Origin: Beroe forskalii
Lineage: Eukaryota > Ctenophora > Nuda > Beroida > Beroidae
NCBI GenBank assembly: GCA_011033025.1
Contig: WFMF01000168.1
Coordinates: 299,998-363,997 of the forward strand
Direction of reading: 5' to 3'
Length of the DNA stretch: 64,000 nt
The position numbers and the translations under genes were made by a program. Below the pieces are notes generated by a model. It searched no databases. It was not told where the DNA came from and was given only the letters and a program-made list of their open reading frames with translations. Below, piece after piece: positions 19,601-30,446 of the stretch. Each line of letters starts with the position of its first letter. Positions within the stretch are counted from its first letter, which is position 1.

Positions 19601-21910
19601 GGTTATAATATGTTACCTGCAAGCTCTCCTCTGTCCTGTTCTTGTTTGCGTCCTCCTCCAGAAACATATCGTACTCTGACAGAGAAGCGAGAAAGATGAC
19701 AGACGTGACTCCCTGGGAGGAGTAGTGAGGATCAGTGGAGGAGAGAGGATTGATGTAAAAATAAGGATAATTGGAGGAGAGTGAGGAGCAAGAGGTGAAG
19801 AGTATAATGGGAGGAAATCGCCCAGCCAGACTATATAAAATAAAATGTATCCCACAATCAGACGAAGATCATTTCAAAATTTCACTCTTATCCCCCCTGA
19901 AACCTACCTCGAAGCTGTGAATCCAGCGCCTCCTACATTTCCTCTGGCCACCAACGTCTATAATTTTAAGATTTATACGGTCCACATTAAACACTTCCTC
20001 AAAGACACCAGTCGTCTTTACCCTCGTCCTGAAGTAGGTGGTTACTATGGTTACAGAATAACCATGGTTACAGAGTAACCATGGTAACGTGGTAACAGAG
20101 TAACCATGGTAACGTGGTTACTATGGTTACAGAGTAACCATGGTAACGTGGTTACTATGGTTACAGAGTAACCATGGTAACGTGGTTACTATGGTTACAG
20201 AGTAACCATGGTAACGTGGTTACAGAGTAACCATGGTAACGTGGTTACATATGACTGCGGTGAGTGGGATTAAAATGGGGGAAACACGTGGGGTTCGCAA
20301 CAAGCAAAATGCGGAACATGTTATTGGTAACTATGGTAGAATAGCGTTGGTAACCATGGTAGAATGGCGTTGGTAACCATGGTAACACGACTCAGTGGTT
20401 ACCATGGTAACTTGTCTCCAGCGTAACAATGGTAACACGACTCAGTGGTAACCATGGCAACTTGTCTCCAGCGTAACAATGGTAACACAACCCAGTGGTT
20501 ACCATGGTAACTTGTCTCCGGAGTAACCATGGTAACACAACCCAGTGGTTACCATGGTAACTTGTCGTAACCATGGTTACACAAACCTCAGAATGTCCTC
20601 GTGCTCCACTCTGAAGTCAGGCTTCTCAATCTCTGATATTTTATCCAGAAAGTACTTTGCTGAGTCGAGGAGCTGTAAAAACACAAGTTACAAAAACGAC
20701 TCACTTCAGATAAAATGCAGTCGATTTTATTATACCTGTCGATAATATAAAAAGGACTACCTAAAAGTTGTTTAATTCATACTCCCTGATCCCTAACGCA
20801 TTTGTGTGTGCAGACCGCACGGCAACTATCTAGTTCTACATAGAATCCATCAAAAGCGCGTAATTTTGCGTCTTTTCCGAGCCCACCGGATTGCACATAT
20901 TATATGCGTGATATGCATAACAAACAATTTATGCATAATATAATTTATATGCGTACAATATGACGATTACTCACGTTGTATTCGCGCCTCCTGTCGTAAC
21001 ACTGCTGCACGCCGCCGTCCGCCCAAAGCCGCTTGATGAGCCACAGAGTGGCTTTGTCCAGGAGACATGGCTCCATGTCCTCGTCAAAGGTTTCTATCAG
21101 AGTATCAGTCTCACTCTCGCTGATACCCTGCGGGGAAGGGCGGCCAATGAGCGAACAGGATTTACTGACTTAAATGATACTGCTCAAGTAACTGGTAACC
21201 ATAGTAACATGCGCTCAAGGTAACGTGTAGCTATGGTAACGTGTAGCCACGAGCTATGGTAAGATGTAACCATGGTAACGCTTAACTATGGTAACGTGTA
21301 ACCATGGTAACGTGTAGCCATGGTTACGCGCAGCCATGGCAACGAGTAACGCGCAGCCCTTGTAACAGGTTACCACTCCAGCTAGCACCACTGTACCTGG
21401 TTGTGGTAGGAGATGGAGAGAGTCTTCATGGCCCGCGCCAGACTGGCACCAGCCTGGTGCAGGTTCTTGTGTACCACCCGCAGATAGTAATCATACGTCT
21501 CCTCAGGGAAACCACCCTTCAGGATAATCCGCATCTGCTTGATGAAGGTGCTCTTACCACACTCACCCGCACCTGAGTTATGAGGGAAGTGAAACCACTG
21601 TAACATTGTAACATGGTAACATGACACCATGGTATAATGTTACCATGGTAACGATGGTATCTGGCTGTCATGGTAACATGGTACTATTGGTTTTATGATA
21701 TATGGTTATAATCAAACCGCCTTCCACTGTGAATATCGCTTTTGAAAGATCTTCCACTGAAAGATTTAAAGTCTTACCTAGCAACAATATTTTCTGCTCC
21801 TTCCGAAGAGCTCCTTTTGATTTGGATATCATCGAATCTATCTTCTTGTTCGCTTTCTTTATCTTCTCCGTTTCATCGTCAGGCGCCCCTCCACACAACG
21901 TCCACACGGC
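16271..21910 (-). CDS. Galpha(q)-like G-protein alpha subunit, copy 2
   Basis: Exons: E1 21778-21910, E2 21397-21572, E3 20975-21127, E4 20587-20672, E5 19908-20028, E6 19617-19712, and alternative last exons E7b 17227-17574 or E7a 16271-16606. All phases join and all borders are GT-AG. The product binds and hydrolyses GTP and couples membrane receptors to effectors at the inner plasma membrane. Motifs: G1 GAGECGKST (usual GAGESGKST), switch I RTRVKTTG with the catalytic Arg and Mg-binding Thr, G3 DVGGQ with the catalytic Gln, G4 NKKD or NKTD, G5 TCATDT or TCSTDT. The helical domain ends in CYDRRREYN. Total about 345-350 residues, normal for the family apart from an unresolved N-terminus. Similarity is highest to the Gq class, especially in E6 and E7a. 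Odd points are Ser-to-Cys in the P-loop and QRKCRRRW in place of QRSERRKW after DVGG. Confidence 0.9.
17227..17574 (-). CDS. Galpha copy 2, proximal alternative last exon (7b)
   Basis: A 348-nt exon after acceptor 'ctcctctctacag', in phase 0 like 7a. It encodes 115 residues with NKTD, TCSTDT and the tail MMQNVKEMAL. It is more divergent than 7a throughout the alpha-4/beta-6/alpha-5 region that contacts receptors. Using one or the other would give Galpha isoforms with different receptor tails. Confidence 0.9.
   Translation of the reverse strand: MFTEMVRHPSFKSSSFILFLNKTDLFEEKITAGVHLSNFILTYNGPKYDVEKGLDFFKNMYIRARQDVFNEAGKETPDTPFFVHFTCSTDTEQISNIFNSIKATIMMQNVKEMAL
17575..18251. other. Galpha intron 6 (copy 2), left of the transposon
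   Basis: Non-coding and alignable with 3946-4626. Ends in the target-site sequence 'gggtctgc' at 18244-18251. No gene. Confidence 0.5.
18446..19135. repeat. 335-bp tandem duplication inside the transposon
   Basis: The segment with 'ggtagatactgcttgttagc' through the ATG of the FLYWCH ORF occurs twice. The ATG at 18755 is repeated at 19090, so the period is 335 bp. The first copy's ORF is cut off shortly after its start; only the second continues into the zinc-finger domain. Confidence 0.8.
19090..19524 (+). CDS. FLYWCH zinc-finger protein of the transposon
   Basis: The 144-residue ORF begins MFNNEEVKIVRGRTAGSQNL. Residues about 9-70 form a FLYWCH-type finger: the hydrophobic LGFRYSKSG, then W-R-C, a second Cys in DRCNGRLYT, and the terminal H-C-H of KQPHCHEPD. 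FLYWCH fingers bind DNA and often accompany transposase in Mutator-like elements. Downstream of about residue 115 the ORF reads through the right TIR, so the tail is TIR-derived. No transposase domain follows. It is probably a remnant or accessory protein. Confidence 0.7.
   Translation: MFNNEEVKIVRGRTAGSQNLLHLGFRYSKSGKPTLDGRQAWRCVKKNDRCNGRLYTDSQGNLDAFKQPHCHEPDLADCELREVFSNIADMAENTHTAPYLIHCSTTGSISQDTRARVCRRVHPKTKVCRSVPPKLKSVPTSPVP
19617..19712 (-). CDS. Galpha copy 2 exon 6
   Basis: 96 nt, GVTSVIFLASLSEYDMFLEE to NRTEESLQ, after acceptor 'cactactcctcccag'. Here the upstream intron is a short unexpanded sequence rich in 'gaggag'. It shows the ancestral state from which the copy 1 array grew. 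Confidence 0.9.
19908..20028 (-). CDS. Galpha copy 2 exon 5 (switch I and II)
   Basis: 121 nt between acceptor 'cctacttcag' and donor 'gtaggt'. It encodes RTRVKTTGVFEEVFNVDRIN and then LKIIDVGGQRKCRRRWIHSF. It contains the switch I Arg and Thr and the switch II DVGGQ Gln needed for GTP hydrolysis. The residue after QRK is Cys where most Galpha have Glu. This exon is the one destroyed in copy 1. Confidence 0.9.
20040..20586. repeat. X-box palindrome array (Galpha intron 4, copy 2)
   Basis: Dozens of GTTACCATGGTAAC or variants, with spacers 'acgtggttact', 'acagag' and 'acaacccagtg'. It spans the intron from the exon 5 acceptor to the exon 4 donor. The motif satisfies the RFX X-box consensus. 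Confidence 0.85.
20587..20672 (-). CDS. Galpha copy 2 exon 4
   Basis: 86 nt, LLDSAKYFLDKISEIEKPDF to EDILR, end of the helical domain. Identical in protein to copy 1 exon 4. Confidence 0.85.
20975..21127 (-). CDS. Galpha copy 2 exon 3 (helical domain)
   Basis: 153 nt (51 codons) from GISESETDTL to CYDRRREYN, donor gtgagt. Carries the conserved W-x-D-x-G-x-Q-x-CYDRRREY segment. Confidence 0.9.
21185..21380. repeat. X-box palindrome array (Galpha intron 2, copy 2)
   Basis: Repeats of 'ctatggtaacgtgtagccat' type with X-box cores, matching the copy 1 array at 10290-10500. Confidence 0.7.
21397..21572 (-). CDS. Galpha copy 2 exon 2 (P-loop)
   Basis: 176 nt. It encodes GAGECGKSTFIKQMRIILKG and the first helices of the helical domain, ending AMKTLSISYHNQ. 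The fifth residue of the P-loop motif is Cys instead of Ser. Confidence 0.9.
21778..21910 (-). CDS. Galpha copy 2 exon 1 (N-terminal helix)
   Basis: 133 nt, AVWTLCGGAPDDETEKIKKA to KILLLG. On the 5' side the frame stays open through 30-bp X-box repeats up to an ATG near 22093. Either a small upstream first exon is spliced to the 'aattaccag' acceptor, or the repeats are translated; I cannot decide. Confidence 0.8.
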
Positions 21911-22270
21911 CTGGTAATTGGTACCATGGTAACCACTGGCCTGGTAATTGATACCATGGTAACCACTGGCCTGGTAATTGGTACCATGGTAACCACTGGC
22001 CTGGTAATTGGTACCATGGTAACCACTGGCCTGGTAATTGGTACCATGGTAACCAGTGGCCTGATAACTGGTACCATAGCAACCAGTGGCCAAGTACCAT
22101 GGTAACCAGTGGCCTGGTAATTGGTACCATGGTAACCAGTGGATTGATAATTGGTACCATTGTAACTAGTGGCCTGGTTATTGTTACCATGGTAACCAGT
22201 GGCCTGGTAATTGGTACCATGGTAACCAGTGATCAATTATCATGGTAACTCTGTTACCATGGTACTGGTA
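21911..22270. repeat. 30-bp X-box minisatellite at the Galpha exon 1 acceptor
   Basis: The unit is exactly 30 bp ('ggtaaccactggcctggtaa' plus 'ttggtaccat'). Each unit contains both a GTTACCATGGTACC-type palindrome and, on the minus strand, the exon 1 acceptor 'ccaattaccag|gcc'. It is in frame (10 residues per unit, GYHGTNYQAS) with Galpha exon 1. Copy 1 has about one unit. Confidence 0.85.
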
Positions 22271-22360
22271 GCAGAGGATCATTATTCTAAATTTGAGAGG
22301 AATAGTGAAAAATATCAAATCAAATATCTACCTTGAAGCAAAGGTCCATTACGTCTTATA

Positions 22361-24335
22361 CTGGATTACATGCCTAAAGAACTAAAGGTTGAAGTCTACT
22401 GGATTACATGCCTAAAGAACTAAAGGTTGAAGTCTACTGGATTACATGCCTAAAGAACTAAAGGTTGAAGTCTACTGGATTACATGCCTAAAGAACTAAA
22501 GGTTGAAGTCTACTGGATTACATGCCTAAAGAACTAAAGGTTGAAGTCTACTGGATTACATGCCTAAAGAACTAAAGGTTGAAGTCTACTGGATTACATG
22601 CCTAAAGAACTAAAGGTTGAAGTCTACTGGATTACATGCCTAAAGAACTAAAGGTTGAAGTCTACTGGATTACATGCCTAAAGAACTAAAGGTTGAAGTC
22701 TACTGGATTACATGCCTAAAGAACTAAAGGTTGAAGTCTACTGGATTACATGCCTAAAGAACTAAAGGTTGAAGTCTACTGGATTACATGCCTAAAGAAC
22801 TAGAGGTTGAAGTCTACTGGATTACATGCCTAAAGAACTAAAGGTTGAAGTCTACTGGATTACATGCCTAAAGAACTAAAGGTTGAAGTCTACTGGATTA
22901 CATGCCTAAAGAACTAAAGGTTGAAGTCTACTGGATTACTGGATTACATGCCTAAAGAACTAAAGGTTGAAGTCTACTGGATTACATGCCTAAAGAACTA
23001 AAGGTTGAAGTCTACTGGATTACATGCCTAAAGAACTAAAGGTTGAAGTCTACTGGATTACATGCCTAAAGAACTAAAGGTTGAAGTCTACTGGATTACA
23101 TGCCTAAAGAACTAGAGGTTGAAGTCTACTGGATTACATGCCTAAAGAACTAAAGGTTGAAGTCTACTGGATTACATGCCTAAAGAACTAAAGGTTGAAG
23201 TCTACTGGATTACATGCCTAAAGAACTAAAGGTTGAAGTCTACTGGATTACATGCCTAAAGAACTAAAGGTTGAAGTCTACTGGATGCCTTAAGAACACA
23301 TGCCTAAAGAACTAAAGGTTGAAGTCTACTGGATTACATGCCTAAAGAACTAAAGGTTGAAGTCTACTGGATTACATGCCTAAAGAACTAAAGGTTGAAG
23401 TCTACTGGATTACATGCCTAAAGAACTAAAGGTTGAAGTCTACTGGATTACATGCCTAAAGAACTAAAGGTTGAAGTCTACTGGATTACATGCCTAAAGA
23501 ACTAAAGGTTGAAGTCTACTGGATTACATGCCTAAAGAACTAAAGGTTGAAGTCTACTGGATTAGATGCCTAAAGAACTAAAGGATGAAGTCTACTGGAT
23601 TACATGTCTAAAGAACTAAAAGGTTGAAGTCTACTGGATTACATGCCTAAAGAACTAAAGGTTGAAGTCTACTGGATTACATGCCTAAAGAACTAAAGGT
23701 TGAAGTCTACTGGATTACATGCCTAAAGAACTAAAGGTTGAAGTCTACTGGATTACATGCCTAAAGAACTAAAGGTTGAAGTCTACTGGATTACATGCCT
23801 AAAGAACTAAAGGTTGAAGTCTACTGGATTACATGCCTAAAGAACTAAAGGTTGAAGTCTACTGGATTACATGCCTAAAGAACTAAAGGTTGAAGTCTAC
23901 TGGATTACATGCCTAAAGAACTAAAGGTTGAAGTCTACTGGATTACATGCCTAAAGAACTAAAGGTTGAAGTCTACTGGATTACATGCCTAAAGAACTAA
24001 AGGTTGAAGTCTACTGGATTACATGCCTAAAGAACTAAAGGTTGAAGTCTACTGGATTACATGCCTAAAGAACTAAAGGTTGAAGTCTACTGGATTACAT
24101 GCCTAAAGAACTAAAGGTTGAAGTCTACTGGATTACATGCCTAAAGAACTAAAGGTTGAAGTCTACTGGATTACATGCCTAAAGAACTAGAGGTTGAAGT
24201 CTACTGGATTACATGCCTAAAGAACTAAAGGTTGAAGTCTACTGGATTACATGCCTAAAGAACTAAAAGTTGAACTAAAGGTTGAACTAAAGGTTGAACT
24301 AAAGGTTAAACTAAAGGTTAAACTAAAGGTTGCAT
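22361..24335. repeat. 38-bp satellite, homogeneous array (copy 2)
   Basis: About 50 nearly identical 38-bp units containing 'ggattacatgcctaaagaac' and 'taaaggttgaagtctact'. It ends in shorter 'aactaaaggttg' repeats near 24270-24335. It is far more uniform than the copy 1 array, which points to recent amplification or conversion in this copy. Confidence 0.95.
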
Positions 24336-26110
24336 TCCCATTGAAAAGATAACTGTGACCCTTCACCAATATTGAATTGAGCATTTAATAAGATAAAACA
24401 CCTCTGTGTGACACTACGTTGACAAACAAAATAAATTAACTTGATGTCAAAACTGAAAAACACTTAAGGACCTTTAAAATTATTTGAACACAAAACATCA
24501 AGACAATACTAACGAAAGGAAAATATGGGAAAAAGAAATGAAAAAGTCTACGGTGATCTCGAATTTGGTGATCCAAATCTTAGGTTGAGTAACCTTCGGA
24601 AGAAAAGTCATCATATTTTAGCACGTAACAGTGCTCCGTAACTGCTGTTGTGTGTAAGTCTGGACCTACCAGTGATATAACTTAATAACCTGCGTGTTTG
24701 CGAGTATGTAAGTGTGTTACCATTTGGGTTACCCAAATGTGTGCACATAGTCACAAAATTCAGAAAATGAAAAATAAAATGCGCGAGTTATAAAATGTAA
24801 AATGTGCATTAATCAGTCCCTTCATCCATCGAAGCATGTGCACACAGGATATTATGGGTAACGTGTATAATATTTTGTTTGCCAAATTGAAACATGTTCA
24901 GGAAATACACTCAAAATACGCATCGTATTGTAGGTTGAAGTCACTCGAATGGTGTTTAAACTGTTTACTGAAAGTGCAACACAATACCATATTTAACCAT
25001 TCCCCACAAATGCACACCGACAAAATCTTCAGTGGTTTTGGTCTGAGCGTTTGGGTCATGGTTAAATAGTGTCTATCGACTGAATTTAATGCATTAATGA
25101 ATTTAATGAAGTAATATGGCTTAAAAACAACAGCAAAACCAGTACAAACAGCAAACAACAAAACCAGTAAAAAGTAAACAGTAAACAGCAAACACAGTAC
25201 TGCCCCGAAAAGAACTGCCCTCCTTGCCTCAATATACGCAGCAGGAGTTGTACAACATGCTGGACAAGTAGATGATGATGGCGTCATCAGTTCACCATTC
25301 TAACCAGTCATGATGACGTCACTCTAAAACATCTTGTTCTGGCACAGAACAAAGAATTTGTAGGCCCTGGCCGGGGTATATCTGAAGATTTAATTTATGC
25401 TGAATAATGTATTCGTCACGCCGTGTCAGATTACCGGTAGAAGCCAAAAGTACGTAAAATACGGTGGAAATATGTTGACTCGAGTGTTGTGGAACTTGGC
25501 AATTACAGTGTTTTACTATCAACAATTCCACACAAGGCTTTATTTCATAGCCACTAAAGATTAGATTAGATTGGTACAGTGTACACCTGCAATCAATAAA
25601 CACCATAATTTAAGGCACTCAAATCGAATGTACGTCTGAGCCCTAAGTCCGATTGCCTAGCGCCTACTATGACGATAGTTTCTGCATGAAGGTGTCAATA
25701 TAGGCAAATACTTATTGCATCTATAGAGAAAGATAAACCAACAGGCTATATCTGTTGCTGAATAAATGATGAATAATAAGCCACGAGGGCAATTTGCCTG
25801 ATGATACGGCCTCGATGTATAATGATATTGATCATTGATATAGTTTTTATTCTCAGGGGCGTTCTATAATGCCAATTCTAGCGAATCTCGCGCAAAAATA
25901 CAATACCCATAGCCCCATAGAACGTGGCGTCATTATCATATGAGTTAACATGCCAAGCCCCTTTGTCCACGAATTGTAAGTGTAAGTAGCGCAATAAAGG
26001 AATAGACTTCCTGGGCCATTCTTCAGAAATATCTCATATTTCGCATTTCCCTGTACTAAAATCCAAATTTTCTCAAAGTGTCACGTGTCGGAATATTTCC
26101 CTTCTACTCT
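24336..26110. other. Intergenic, no gene recognised
   Basis: AT-rich unique sequence. It includes a fold-back with TGACGTCA-like ends near 25275-25325 ('gatgatggcgtcatcagttcaccattctaacc'-type). ORFs are short, overlap on both strands and show no recognisable domain. Confidence 0.45.
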
Positions 26111-26114
26111 TAGG

Positions 26115-26930
26115 AACCAGCAAATATCTCACTACTCCGCAATCATCTCACTACTCCGCAATCATCTCACTACTCCGCAATCATCTCACTACTCCGCAAT
26201 CATCTCACTACTCCGCAATCATCTCACTACTCCGCAATCATCTCACTACTCCGCAATCATCTCACTACTCCGCAATCATCTCACTACTCCGCAATCATCT
26301 CACTACTCCGCAATCATCTCACTACTCCGCAATCATCTCACTACTCCGCAATCATTCCTACTACTCCGCAATCATCTCTCTACTCCGCAATCATCTCACT
26401 ACTCCGCAATCATCTCACTACTCTGCAATCATCTCACAACTCCGCAATCATCTCACTACTCCGCAATCATCTCAATACTCCGCAATCATCTCACTACTCC
26501 GCAATCATCTCACTACTCCGCAATCATCTCACTACTCCGCAATCATCTCACTACTCCGCAATCATCTCACTACTCCGCAATCATCTGACTACTCCGCAAT
26601 CATCTCAATACTCCGCAATCATCTTACTACTCCGCAATCATCTCACTACTCCGCAATCATCTCACTACTCCGCAATCATCTCAATACTCCGCAATCATCT
26701 CACTACTGAGCAATCATCTCACTACTCCGCAATCATCTCACTACTCCGCAATCATCTCACTACTCCGCAATCATCTCACTACTCCGCAATCATCTCACTA
26801 CTCCGCAATCATCTCACTACTCCGCAATCATCTCACTACTCCGCAATCATCTCACTACTCCGCAATCATCTCACTACTCCGCAATCATCTCACTACTCCG
26901 CAATCATCTCACTACTCCACAAAAACAACA
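26115..26930. repeat. 19-bp satellite, about 42 units
   Basis: The unit is 'atctcactactccgcaatc' (19 bp), repeated with few changes. Because the unit contains no stop in the plus frames and 19 is not divisible by 3, a 167-codon ORF (26085-26588) cycles through all three frames with a 19-residue period. That ORF is a by-product of the repeat. Confidence 0.95.
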
Positions 26931-29900
26931 CAAAATCTAACAAATCAAGTCCAGGAAGGTTCGCAACATTAAGGGAACGATAGAAGTTCGAAAGAGGGGT
27001 ATTAAAATGTGAGACTGTTCTCTGGTTAGATGGTTTAAGCTTGTCTACTCGGTCCATTATACCAAGTTTGGAGTAAACCCTCCCAAAACACACTCACCCC
27101 CAAACACACCTGAGAGTTGACATGGGGGTTTATATATATATATATACTGTCAAATCAACATAATATACGTATCATCATAGACGACAGTCTTTTTAACACC
27201 CCTAACACCTCCACCGGTGCACCAATCACCACTCACCATCCCACAAATCCTGAGCGCTCATTGGTCAAACACACACACGCTCTGGGTAAACTCTTATATA
27301 TTAAACTCCGTCAAGTATAAAACTAAGCAGCAGCTATTATTATTGACGCTCTCTGGGCCACACACGGCGAATAAATTGCAGACTGTAATCTGCTTGGATA
27401 TATACTAGGCGAGGGGAGAGTGACGTCATTATCAGGGGTTAGAATGGCGAGTTGATGACGTCACATCGCCTATTGAGCGGGGTGGATATTCCTCGAATAT
27501 TATATTCGAGGGGAATCTCACAACGAGGAATGGATTCCTTTATCGTGAAATTATTTGATGCGCCCGGGAAAATGCGAAATATATTGATCGGTTAATCGAT
27601 ATGACACAGTAATTCGGGGATTTCAATTTAATACATATTTATTAGATTTCCTAATTCCTGCCCGACTTCATCAAGCTTATTTTATTGGACTAGAATAAAG
27701 GACGAATCTTGGAGTTTCGTAACATATTTCTTTATTGTGCTACCCAACCAAAAATGCGCGAGTCAATGAGCCATTCCTAAATCATCCACTGTTATATAGA
27801 GATGATTCATCGCTTAGTAATAGCGGCATACATTATTTAAACACGGAAAGCAACGAGAGTTACTCAAATGATACCTCTGAAGAATATAACTTGGACATGA
27901 CAAGATCAGTTCTACATCGACCCATATAACCACAAAGCCTCTCCTCTACAATCTCCTACTCAAGCCTTCAACAGTCAACACATAACCAACTATTAAGTGT
28001 TCAACATAAAACCGAGCTAAGATACGTTTCATATCATTGCCTGTTCAGCTTTAATATTAAACCCCTCACGCAATAATAGACCATTTACCGTCATCAACTT
28101 ACCATTCTCTGGTATGATATTGACATCATCTTAACAGCTGGCTATGTTCTATATTGCATGTCGTAAAAACCATGTGTGTTAAATGTCTACTTCAGTTAAC
28201 CAACTTCCGTGGTTAGAGAATACTACTTCCGTAGTTCAGTTCATGCTTTTAATCAAAATGCAGTTCTGGGTATACAGTTACTCAGTTAAATGAGATTCTA
28301 GAAGTTTATCTAGTTCAGTAGTTCAAGGTCAAGTAAAAGTAGAGAAGTTGAAGGTTATTCAGTAAAAGGTTAAGAAAAAGTAGTAAAGTTTACATGTTAA
28401 AGAGGCCGTTTATAATGTAAATTGAAGAAGTGATTAGATTCTGATCCTTTTTAGGCGAAAACTATTAGCAATATACTTTTTGATGGATGAGATTTGTATT
28501 TTAATGAAGCGAAATTAAAACGAGAAAGAATTGGTCTGAAGGGTGGGGAGTGGCCTAAAACGCTCCAAGAACTACCTACTCATTAAACTATCACACCTCT
28601 CCCCAAGGTAAATCAGGGGACATTATCACACCCCTCCCCCAAGGTAAATCAGGGGACGCTATCACTGACAGAGGATACAAACAGGAAACACATAGCATGC
28701 AAAAACAACCGTTAGAGGGTCGGTAACACTGATTTACGTACGAGCATTACTGTCATAGTGAGAAATACTGTCATAGGGAGATTAGGGAGAAGATTGAAGT
28801 CTAAAGTCTTAACTATAGAGGTGTTATATACCGTAAAAATTTCGTGAAGTACTGCCATGTGAATCAAGATTCTTTACTTCTTTAGATGGAAACAAGAAAC
28901 AATACAAGAGCAGCAGTAGTTGTAGTACAGAGACAAGGTTATACCTCCATTAACGAAACAATGCACTGAGTAGAGAGAATTTCACTTCCTAGTGACATAC
29001 ATTACATTCTGGTGTCGGGTTACCGTGGCAACGCGTGCTGCCACTCCTTTATCACGTACATTCATCACGTGATAGGTAACTATGGTCACGTGATAGGTAA
29101 CTATGGTCACGTGGTTTTAGGATATATGGTTCCATTCAAAATACTCAATTCTGAATAATCAACTTTAGGGAAAATTCATATTCCCAGCACGCTACTCAGT
29201 GCAAAATAGAGAACTCAGAAGGGATGCGATGTGATTATGTAGAAATAAGCAGTGAAATCTTGAACCTCCCAAGTTGATTAATATCATTTCATGTGATTTA
29301 TTTTGGGGATATCATTTTAAAGATACATCATTTTGCGATCAATTCAAGACGTGGTCAAAAAATGACACTGATTTATTAATATCTGAAAATTTTCCGTCAA
29401 AGGAACATCAAAATAACATTTACATTGAAAAAATTCCATCAAGTTTATATAATGATTTTAAGCTCTCATGTGATAGAGGCTTAATGATATTATATTTCCA
29501 ATCTACAAAAGTACATGACCAGCAGCAGTAGCAAAGATCACGTGGTTATATTGCATTTATTAATCATTAAAAGGTCGTCTAAAAACACCATGTTGCTAGG
29601 AAACAGTTGCTTGGCAAACATTGCCAGGTTACCGTTGCTTGGATATAGGTGCTAGAGATTCACTAATATAAACAGCAACATCAACCTTGGTACATATTAT
29701 ATATTAAAACAGCTCAACAAAATTCACAACTTTACCAAAAATTAGCACCGTAAAATTAAACCATACATGGTATACCTATAGGATCTACTTAGCGTGGTTT
29801 TATAAGGAGGGGTGCAATGAACACTGCCAAAGTATGTTAACTATACTCACACGATAAATAGGTAAATAGGTGGGTTGGGATGTCACCCATGCGTGTTTTG

Positions 29901-30446
29901 ATCGGTCGAGGGAGTGGTAAAGAAGCGAAATTTTACTGTACTTTCATTAGAATTCACAAGCGAATTTACTTTCGTCGATATTGATTCTTACGAAAGTAAA
30001 GTGAAAGACTTTCGATATAAATTCTAACGAAATTAACAGCGAAAGTGCGCTCCTTTATCAATCCCTCCATTGATCATCATCATGTTTAGAACGGATACAG
30101 GTTACAGCTCAAACTTGGCAGCAGTTTTGACGCAACAGCCGGCATTAAAACAGTACAAATTTCGAGTTTATATATTTGCTTACCCACAGCACACCGTAGA
30201 TTTTAACCAATCAAAGCACAAGACTCATACAAAACTGCACTCTGATTGGCTAAGGGACGAATCCCTGTGGGTAAACTAAAACACCATCGCCTGGAATGTT
30301 CCTGGCAGCGCAAAACAACTCAATTTTCAGTCAGCACACATATTCACAGTGCAAGTTGTCAGAACATAAAACGTTCTGAACGTGGCACGTGTTCTCAACA
30401 CGTGTTTTAAACGTGTCACGAGTTCTGAACATGTCACGTGTTACTG
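26931..30446. other. Intergenic region with fold-back elements
   Basis: No gene recognised. Contents: (TA)n near 27135; a fold-back with two TGACGTCA sites at 27410-27475; a perfect-looking stem 'ttcctcgaatattatattcgaggggaa' near 27490; two copies of 'ccaaggtaaatcagggga' at 28600-28660; X-box-like motifs near 29020-29110; a fold-back of 'cgaaagt' repeats at 29925-30050. Small ORFs at 27735-27929 and 29274-29531 have no supporting features. Confidence 0.45.

Larger units (their letters stand above)
15459..24330. repeat. Segmental duplication, copy 2
   Basis: Aligned counterpart of 1606-12360 in the same orientation. It retains the complete exon 5 of the Galpha gene and an unexpanded intron 5 (19713-19907). 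It carries one extra insertion, the FLYWCH transposon. Confidence 0.85.

Noticed and set aside
25319..25606. 95-residue minus-strand ORF
   Set aside because: No recognisable domain, no splice sites and low-quality codon pattern.
27735..27929. 64-residue ORF with coding-like composition
   Set aside because: No splice signals, domain or neighbour supports it, and it sits in repeat-rich intergenic DNA.
29274..29531. 85-residue plus-strand ORF
   Set aside because: AT-rich random ORF length is plausible here, and there is no motif or splice context.
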